NCBI GenBank assembly: GCA_034664125.1
Contig: JAXDIG010000016.1
Location: forward strand, 1 to 64,000
DNA from: JACVRW01 sp034664125
Lineage (GTDB): Bacteria; Actinomycetota; Thermoleophilia; Solirubrobacterales; Thermoleophilaceae
Direction of reading: 5' to 3'
DNA length: 64,000 bases
Position numbers and translations under genes: made by a program. The notes under the pieces are model-generated. The model had not been told where the DNA came from. It made no database searches and saw only the letters and a list, made by a program, of their open reading frames with translations. Every line of letters starts with the position of its first letter. Position 1 is the first letter of the stretch. Of this stretch, positions 18,101-23,783 are shown piece by piece.

Positions 18101-18125
18101 TCCCTGGGCCGGCCCCCGGCCCCCG

Positions 18126-18143
18126 CGTTACAAACGGCAGCAA
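18126..18143. repeat. Intergenic repeat A, copy 3 (18-mer core only)
   Basis: CGTTACAAACGGCAGCAA, identical to the start of copy 1, 25 nt after the polX stop. The downstream sequence contains a GCGC-CCGAAA-GCGC hairpin reminiscent of the GCGCCTTGGCGC palindrome in copies 1 and 2, but the rest of the element is missing or diverged. Confidence 0.75.
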
Positions 18144-18168
18144 GGAGGGTGCGCCCGAAAGCGCTCCG

Positions 18169-18684
18169 CTAGTCACCCTCCGGGACGATCTTGCGCAGGC
18201 CGGGCAGGCGCAGCAGCTGCGGCCGGCCCAGCGGCGAGCTCCGGTCCAGCCAGAACTCCACTCCGTCGCGGCCCTCGATCGCCTCGACGGCGCGCGACTG
18301 GTTGCGCCACAGCAGGGCCACCAGCAGGCAGTAGCCGGTTGCGATAGCCGGGACCTGGGGGACGAAGAATCCCACGACCGCCGAGACGATCCCCAGCGCG
18401 ATCAGGGGCCAGAGGCGGTTGAACAGCACCGTGCCGGGCTCGAGCTCGGGCAGCGTGTTGCTCTTCTTCGCCTCGACGAGCAGCGTCGCGATCCCGGGAG
18501 TGGTCATCAGGCGCCGCCCGAGCCAGAGCCCGACGAGCGAGGCGAGGCACCACCAGACGGCGGCGACGTAGACGAGCGTGTTCGTGTCCTCGCCGGCGGC
18601 CCCCACGACGGATACCACGGCCAGCGCGGTCGCCGTGCCGCCGAACAGCAGCACGGACACGCGCAGCAGGTCGCGGAACCTCAC
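18169..18684 (-). CDS. Membrane protein of unknown function, coupled to OtsB
   Basis: A 171-residue protein with about four membrane segments (residues 8-28, 36-56, 92-110 and 114-130) and a soluble basic C-terminus. No family is recognised. The ATG overlaps the stop of the trehalose-phosphate phosphatase gene (ATGA), so translation is coupled; a functional link with trehalose is only inferred from position. Confidence 0.7.
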   Translation of the reverse strand: MRFRDLLRVSVLLFGGTATALAVVSVVGAAGEDTNTLVYVAAVWWCLASLVGLWLGRRLMTTPGIATLLVEAKKSNTLPELEPGTVLFNRLWPLIALGIVSAVVGFFVPQVPAIATGYCLLVALLWRNQSRAVEAIEGRDGVEFWLDRSSPLGRPQLLRLPGLRKIVPEGD

Positions 18685-19493
18685 GGATCGGCCAGCACGG
18701 CCAGCACCTCGGCGAACCCCTCGACGCCGTCCACGACCACGTCGGCGCGCTCCACGATCGCGGCCGGTCCCTCCTCGGAGCGGACGCCCACGCGCAGCCC
18801 CACGTCGAGAGCACCCTCCTCCACGAGCGCGCTGAGCGCCCCGAAGGCGTCGAGGTCGGTCGTGTCGTCGCCCCCGAACAGCGCCGTGCGGGCGCCGCAG
18901 CGCTCGACCAGGTCGCGGACCGCCTGGCCCTTGTCGAAGGGCACTGGCGGGCGCAGCTCGAGCACCTTGCGCCCCCAGTGGGTCGCCAGGCCGGCATCCT
19001 CCGCCTCCCGGGCGATCTGCTCCACCCGCGCGAGCGCCGCCTCCTCGTCGGGAGCGCCGCGCCAGTGGAGCGCGCCGATCGGGCCCTTGTCCTCGATCCG
19101 AACGCGCAACCGGCGCAGGTCGGCGCTGTCGCGCTTCGCGATGAACTGCTTGACGCGCGCCTCCCAGCTCTTGAAGGCCGGGTTCGTCTGAGGCCGGACC
19201 GCGCCGGGCTCGAGCAGCTCGGCGCCGTGGGAGCCCGCGTAGACGATCCCGCCGACGCCGACCAGCCGGCGCGCCTCGGCCGCGGAGCGGCCCGAGATGC
19301 AGGCCACGCAGGCGTAGCGGCGGGCCAGGCGACCGAGCAGCACCGCCGTCTGCTTGCGCACCTGGGCGTCCTCGGCGCGGCCGACGATCGGCGCGAGCAC
19401 GCCGTCGATGTCGCAGAAGACCGCGGCACGCGCCGGGTCCGCCGTGAGCGGGGCGAGAGCCTCCGCCAGCGCTTCAGATGTGTGAGCGGACAC
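18681..19493 (-). CDS. otsB: Trehalose-6-phosphate phosphatase
   Basis: A 270-residue HAD-superfamily phosphatase from GTG 19493. It shows the nucleophile motif VFCDIDGVLAPI (about residues 22-33), motif II CISGRS, and the C-terminal GGDDTTDLDAF metal motif characteristic of OtsB. It dephosphorylates trehalose-6-phosphate to trehalose, a stress protectant. No otsA neighbour is in view. An earlier ATG at 19568 would extend it into the divergent transporter gene and is unlikely. Confidence 0.9.
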   Translation of the reverse strand: MSAHTSEALAEALAPLTADPARAAVFCDIDGVLAPIVGRAEDAQVRKQTAVLLGRLARRYACVACISGRSAAEARRLVGVGGIVYAGSHGAELLEPGAVRPQTNPAFKSWEARVKQFIAKRDSADLRRLRVRIEDKGPIGALHWRGAPDEEAALARVEQIAREAEDAGLATHWGRKVLELRPPVPFDKGQAVRDLVERCGARTALFGGDDTTDLDAFGALSALVEEGALDVGLRVGVRSEEGPAAIVERADVVVDGVEGFAEVLAVLADP

Positions 19494-19499
19494 CGGCCG

Positions 19500-19505
19500 T
19501 AGTAT
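19500..19505 (+). promoter_or_regulatory. -10-like TAGTAT before the TSUP pair
   Basis: TAGTAT lies 8 nt before the ATG at 19514 in the 20-bp gap between divergent genes, consistent with a leaderless transcript. Confidence 0.45.
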
Positions 19506-19513
19506 GCCCCGCG

Positions 19514-19915
19514 ATGTCGTCACGGTCTTGGTGGAAGCCCCCGGCTGAGCCGGCGGCGCACCGTTCACGCGGCTTGCGCCTGGCCGCCATCGCCACCGCG
19601 GGGGGCGCCTTCAGCGGCCTGTTCGGGGTCGGCGGGGGGACGGTGATCGTGCCGCTGCTCGTGCTCTGGCTCGCGTACCAGCAGAAGGAGGCCACCGGCA
19701 CGTCGCTCGCCGCGATCAGCGTGATCGGGGCGCTCGCGGCGGGCGCGCAGGCGCTTTACGGGAACGTCGACCTCTCGCTGGGCCTGGCCATCGGGATGCC
19801 CGGCGTGGTCGGGGTGGTGGCGGGCACCGCGATCCAGCAGCGCATCTCGGAGCGGGCGGTGGCCGGCGCGTTCGTGGTGCTGCTGGTCGCGTCAGCCGCG
19901 GTGCTCGTGTTCTGA
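19514..19915 (+). CDS. TSUP (TauE/SafE) transporter, N-terminal half protein
   Basis: A 133-residue membrane protein with the TSUP signature GAFSGLFGVGGGTVIVP (about residues 29-45) and three to four membrane segments. Full TSUP proteins have about 250 residues with two such repeats; this one has only the first. The second half is encoded 1 nt downstream. Members export or import sulfite, sulfonates or other anions; the substrate here is unknown. Start ATG 19514; a longer version from 19478 lacks support. Confidence 0.85.
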   Translation: MSSRSWWKPPAEPAAHRSRGLRLAAIATAGGAFSGLFGVGGGTVIVPLLVLWLAYQQKEATGTSLAAISVIGALAAGAQALYGNVDLSLGLAIGMPGVVGVVAGTAIQQRISERAVAGAFVVLLVASAAVLVF

Positions 19916-19916
19916 C

Positions 19917-20291
19917 ATGGACGCCCTCGACTGGACCGGCCTGCTCGGGCTCGCGTTCGCCGCGGGCGTGGCCAGCGGATTGCTCGGAGTCGGGGGCGGC
20001 ATCCTCTTCGTGCCGGCGCTGGTGGTGTTTGCCGACAAGTCCCAGCTCGGCGCCGAGGCCACCTCCCTGGTGGCGATCGTGCTGGTATCGGCTGTCGGTA
20101 CCTGGCGCCAGCAGGACTACGGCAACGTCCGGTTGCGCGACGGGCTGGTCATCGGGGCTTTGTCGCCACTGGGAGTCCTGCTCGGCGTCGGACTGGCCAA
20201 CGCCGTTCCGGAGCGGGCCCTCGAGCTGTCGTTCGCCGCGGTCCAGCTCCTTTTCGCCTGGCAACTCGCCAAGAGCGCGGGACTCCGCTAG
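19917..20291 (+). CDS. TSUP (TauE/SafE) transporter, C-terminal half protein
   Basis: A 124-residue membrane protein with the second TSUP repeat, GVASGLLGVGGGILFVP (about residues 19-35). The ATG lies 1 nt after the upstream TGA, so ribosomes can re-initiate and the two halves are made together. They probably assemble as a heterodimeric transporter. The frame shifts by one between the halves, so this is not a simple in-frame stop; a frameshift splitting an original single gene remains possible. Confidence 0.85.
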   Translation: MDALDWTGLLGLAFAAGVASGLLGVGGGILFVPALVVFADKSQLGAEATSLVAIVLVSAVGTWRQQDYGNVRLRDGLVIGALSPLGVLLGVGLANAVPERALELSFAAVQLLFAWQLAKSAGLR

Positions 20292-20302
20292 GTTCCCAAC
20301 CG

Positions 20303-20635
20303 GTGGAGATCCTCGACGTAAGGACCGAGGACCGCAACGGGCTCGTGCATGTCGCTCTCGTAGGCGAGTTGGACCTGTCCACGGTCGCGAAGGTGCAGGA
20401 GGAGCTGCGCCGGGTCGAGGCGTCCTCGCCGCCGACTCTGGTGGTCGACCTCTCCAAGCTGACGTTCCTCGACTCCACCGGCCTGCGCTGCATCGTGACC
20501 GCCGACGAGCGGGCGCGCTCGGAGGGTCGCCGCATTGTCATCGTGCGCGGCCCCAACGCCGTGCAGCGGGTGTTCGCGATCACTCGTCTGGACGACCGGC
20601 TCGATATGGTCGACGACGCCGGCGCGATCGACTGA
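20303..20635 (+). CDS. STAS-domain anti-sigma factor antagonist
   Basis: A 110-residue STAS protein with the diagnostic VVDLSKLTFLDSTGLR stretch; the serine in LDSTG is the residue phosphorylated in RsbV/SpoIIAA proteins. Unphosphorylated antagonists bind the anti-sigma kinase and free the sigma factor. A SigB/SigF-type sigma gene follows 100 nt downstream. No RsbW-type kinase gene lies between them or elsewhere in the window. Start GTG 20303. Confidence 0.9.
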   Translation: MEILDVRTEDRNGLVHVALVGELDLSTVAKVQEELRRVEASSPPTLVVDLSKLTFLDSTGLRCIVTADERARSEGRRIVIVRGPNAVQRVFAITRLDDRLDMVDDAGAID

Positions 20636-20663
20636 GCAGACGCCTTTGAGCATCCCTCGCGGC

Positions 20664-20688
20664 GTTTGAGCACCCGCCAAAAGGGTGA
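20664..20688 (+). promoter_or_regulatory. SigB/SigF-type promoter GTTTGA-N13-GGGTGA
   Basis: GTTTGA (20664-20669), 13 nt, GGGTGA (20683-20688) closely matches the general-stress sigma consensus GTTTAA-N13/14-GGGTAT, 47 nt before the sigma factor gene it would drive. This suggests the sigma factor autoregulates. The stretch TTTGAGCA occurs twice here (20645 and 20665), so the -35 region is partly duplicated. Confidence 0.6.
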
Positions 20689-20735
20689 TAATCGGACGTG
20701 GTCGGTAGGGAACTGTCCGAGAGGGTGGTGCACGA

Positions 20736-21530
20736 GTGGCTGTGACTGTTGCGGCTGCCGAACCCGCGACGCCCGATGCGCCGGAGGTCCGGCAGCACGA
20801 GGACGAGCGGCTCCTGCAGCGCTACCACGGTGAAGGCGATCTGGATGCCCGCGAGCGGCTCGTGCTGCGCTTCATGCCGCTCGCGCGCCAGCTGGCCTCG
20901 CGCTATCGCCACGCCGGCGAACCGCTGGAGGACCTGGTGCAGGTGGCGTGCGTAGGCCTGCTCAAGGCGGTCGACCGCTACGACGTCGAGCGCGGCACCG
21001 GCTTTGCCCGCTACGCCGTGCCGACCATGCTGGGCGAGCTGAAGCGCCACTTCCGCGACAAGGGGTGGGCGCTGCGCGTGCCGCGGGCCACCCAGGAGCT
21101 GGCGCTCAAGGTCAGTGACGCGCTCGGCACGCTGCCGGCGAAGCTCGGGCGCTCGCCGCGGCCGCGTGACGTTGCCGAGGCGATCGGCGTGCCGGTGGAG
21201 GACGTGCTCGAGGCGATGGAGGCGGCGACGGCGTACGAGACTGCCTCCCTCGACGCGCCGCGTCCGGGCGCCGACGACGAGGAATGGACCCATGCGGACG
21301 CGCTCGGCGGCGAGGACCATGGCTACGAGCTGGTCGAGCTGGGTGAGACGCTGCGCGGCACGCTCGACGCTCTGCCCGCTCGTGAGCGGCTGATCCTCAG
21401 GCTGCGCTTCGAAGAGGACATGACCCAGGCGGAGATCGCCGCGTGCGTCGGCGTGTCCCAGATGCACGTCTCGCGCTTGCTGCGCCGTTCACTGGACCGC
21501 CTGTCGGCGGTCGGCGCCGCGGCGGCATAA
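20736..21530 (+). CDS. SigB/SigF-type general stress RNA polymerase sigma factor
   Basis: A 264-residue group 3 sigma factor. Region 2 has DLVQVACVGLLKAVDRYD and RGTGFARYAVPTMLGELKR; region 3 has VPRATQEL; region 4 has LPARERLILRLRFEEDMTQA and GVSQMHVSRLLRRS. This is the SigB/SigF/WhiG-related subgroup that directs stress or developmental genes. It is preceded by a STAS antagonist and a matching promoter, so a partner-switching circuit is likely, with the anti-sigma kinase encoded elsewhere. Start GTG 20736. Confidence 0.93.
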   Translation: MAVTVAAAEPATPDAPEVRQHEDERLLQRYHGEGDLDARERLVLRFMPLARQLASRYRHAGEPLEDLVQVACVGLLKAVDRYDVERGTGFARYAVPTMLGELKRHFRDKGWALRVPRATQELALKVSDALGTLPAKLGRSPRPRDVAEAIGVPVEDVLEAMEAATAYETASLDAPRPGADDEEWTHADALGGEDHGYELVELGETLRGTLDALPARERLILRLRFEEDMTQAEIAACVGVSQMHVSRLLRRSLDRLSAVGAAAA

Positions 21531-21575
21531 AAACGGGTCGACCGTCGCTCGCCGGCGTCCTGTGAAGTCCGCCGG

Positions 21576-22757
21576 CTAGCTCCGCCCGACCCTGGTCTCG
21601 TCGCTACCCGAGCCCCGTCGGGGAAAAACAAGCGCCCCCTCCGGCAGCGGCACGTCCGGCGTGCGGGCAAGGGCGGCGGCCACGATGATCAGGTGCAGGC
21701 CGGGAGCGAACCGGGAGGGCCTGCCGTCGCCGGCCGGGTCGTAGTTCGCGCGCGCATCCAGTAGCGCCATGATCGCCCGGTACAGCGGGGCGTGGGGGTC
21801 GCCGTCCCCGACGTCGCAGGCGAGCGCCGCGAGCGCCAGCGTCTCGCTCGGCTCCACGCCGGCGAACATCTGGCCGATCGCGCTCAGCAGGAACGAGTAC
21901 ACCCGCTCCAGCAGCGGATCGCGCGAGAGCGACTCGATGCCGGGTGCGGGCCCGAGGTCGAGCGGGTCCTCGCGCTCGGCCAGCCGGCGCGCCTGAGCGC
22001 CCAGCACCCCGCGCACGCCGTCCGGGCTGATCCCCACCTGCAGCCCGTGCCGGATCGCCATCGTCGCGGCGAAGGACGGCGTGCCGTAGGGCGCGTCGCT
22101 GGCCATCAGGATCTGGCCGGGCGGCACGAGCGCGAACAGGGCCTGGACGTCGCTGGGCGACCACCACGCGGTGTCGAAGAACAGGTTCGGGTGAGCGGGC
22201 GCCTCGCGCCAGATCCACGACAGGTCCGAGATGCCGGCGTGAGCGAGGATCAGGCGCAGGCCGGGGTGGCGGGAGCAGACTTCGATCGCGTGGCGCCCCA
22301 GCGCGGGAATGCCGCGGCCGGCGTGGCAGAGGATCGGCAGGCGCTGCTCGTCGGCCAGCGCGAACACGTCCTGAAGCGCCGGGTGGTCGAGGTTGAAGCC
22401 CTCGGCGCGCGGGTGCAGCTTGATCCCGCGTGCGCCGTTGGCGAGGCAGCGGCGAGCCTCGGCGAGCGGTTCGTCATGCGGGTCCAGGCGGCAGAACGGG
22501 AACAGCCGCCCACCGCTGGCAGCCGCCTCGGCGGCGACCATGTCGTTCGCCGCCGGGTACCCGTCCGGCTCGTGCATCGGGAACACGAACGCGCTCGCGT
22601 CCACGCGCTCGAGCGCTTCGACCAGCTCGATGCGGGTGCATCTGTACCCGTCGGGATCGTTCGCCCCGATGTGGGTGTGGACGTCGAATACCTCCACGCC
22701 GGGGACCTCCGCGCGCATGCGCTCGTACCACGGCAGCAGGCCGGCGTCCGACACCAT
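21576..22757 (-). CDS. Amidohydrolase-family (PF04909-like) hydrolase
   Basis: A 393-residue TIM-barrel metallohydrolase. The first metal motif is FDVHTHIG (about residues 24-31); later come IKLHPR, LCHAGRG, LILAHAG and the catalytic Asp in ASDAPYG. These fit the amidohydrolase-2 family of decarboxylases and hydrolases; the substrate is not evident. The last 120 residues go beyond the usual barrel and are of unknown role. Start ATG 22757, with TAGGCT 9 nt upstream. It is divergent from the aldose epimerase gene. Confidence 0.82.
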   Translation of the reverse strand: MVSDAGLLPWYERMRAEVPGVEVFDVHTHIGANDPDGYRCTRIELVEALERVDASAFVFPMHEPDGYPAANDMVAAEAAASGGRLFPFCRLDPHDEPLAEARRCLANGARGIKLHPRAEGFNLDHPALQDVFALADEQRLPILCHAGRGIPALGRHAIEVCSRHPGLRLILAHAGISDLSWIWREAPAHPNLFFDTAWWSPSDVQALFALVPPGQILMASDAPYGTPSFAATMAIRHGLQVGISPDGVRGVLGAQARRLAEREDPLDLGPAPGIESLSRDPLLERVYSFLLSAIGQMFAGVEPSETLALAALACDVGDGDPHAPLYRAIMALLDARANYDPAGDGRPSRFAPGLHLIIVAAALARTPDVPLPEGALVFPRRGSGSDETRVGRS

Positions 22758-22766
22758 CGGGCGGCC

Positions 22767-22772
22767 AGCCTA
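22767..22772 (-). promoter_or_regulatory. -10-like TAGGCT before amidohydrolase
   Basis: On the minus strand TAGGCT lies 9 nt before the ATG at 22757 with no SD, consistent with leaderless transcription. Confidence 0.4.
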
Positions 22773-22823
22773 GCGGTAGGGTGTGACGCGGACTCGCCCC
22801 CGGCTCGAGGAGTCGAAGGCACG

Positions 22824-23783
22824 ATGGCAGCGCACGAGGTCCGCGACGAGCGCGTCGACGGCCTCGATGGGATCGCCCTCGTCTCGCACGAGCGGGACCT
22901 GCGGGCTGCGTTCGTCCCAGGCGCCGGCATGGTCGGGCACTCACTCACCCATCGCGGCGAGGAGCTGCTCGGGCAGCGCGGAGGGCTGAACGCCTACCGT
23001 GAGCGCGGGTCCAGCTTCGGCATCCCGCTGCTGCATCCCTGGGCAAACCGTCTTGCGGGGCTGACCTACTCGGTGGGCGGCCGGCGCGTCGAGCTGGACC
23101 CGCGGCGCTCGCCGGTCCATCTGGACGCGAACGGCCTGCCGATCCACGGACTCCTGGCCGCGTACCCGCACTGGCAGGTCGTCGGCCGCACGCCCGGCAA
23201 CGGCCGTGCCGCGATAGGTGCGCGCCTCGATTTCGGGGCGCACGAGGAGCTGATGGCCGCCTTCCCCTTCCCGCACGAGGTGCACGTGCAGGCCGAGCTG
23301 GCGGACGAGACGCTCACGATCGCGACGATCGTGCTGCCGACCGGAGACGTGGCGGTGCCGGTTTCGTTCGGATGGCACCCCTACCTGCGCCTGCCGGGGG
23401 TGCCGCGCGCGGAGTGGCGCGTGGAGCTGCCTGTGCGCCGCAGGGCCGTGCTGGACGAGCGCAGGTTGCCGACCGGCGCGACCGAGCCTGTGACGATCGA
23501 GCCGGGCCCGCTCGGCGAGCGCACCTACGACGACCACTTCGTGGAGCTGGAGCGGCCCGCCGTCTTTGCCCTCGAGGGCGGCGGCAGGCGGATCGAGGTC
23601 GAGCTGGGACAGGGCTACCCCTATGCCCAGGTCTACGCTCCGCTCGGTGGCGAGGAGGAGCCCTACATCTGCTTCGAGCCGATGACCGCCCCGGTCAACG
23701 CGCTGGTGAGCGGGGATGATCTGGGCAGCGTGCCGCCCGGGGGCAGCTTCCGGGCCGAGTTCAGCGTACGCGTCACCGGCTGA
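22824..23783 (+). CDS. Aldose 1-epimerase family protein
   Basis: A 319-residue galactose-mutarotase-fold protein. Recognisable pieces are FGIPLLHPWANRL, the catalytic-histidine regions HGLLA and FGWHPYLRLPG, and the terminal FEPMTAPVNAL with the acidic residue. It interconverts alpha and beta sugar anomers; homologues also act on sugar phosphates. Start ATG 22824, with GAGGAG 15 nt upstream. Its 3' end overlaps the convergent PAS gene by 11 nt. Confidence 0.88.
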   Translation: MAAHEVRDERVDGLDGIALVSHERDLRAAFVPGAGMVGHSLTHRGEELLGQRGGLNAYRERGSSFGIPLLHPWANRLAGLTYSVGGRRVELDPRRSPVHLDANGLPIHGLLAAYPHWQVVGRTPGNGRAAIGARLDFGAHEELMAAFPFPHEVHVQAELADETLTIATIVLPTGDVAVPVSFGWHPYLRLPGVPRAEWRVELPVRRRAVLDERRLPTGATEPVTIEPGPLGERTYDDHFVELERPAVFALEGGGRRIEVELGQGYPYAQVYAPLGGEEEPYICFEPMTAPVNALVSGDDLGSVPPGGSFRAEFSVRVTG

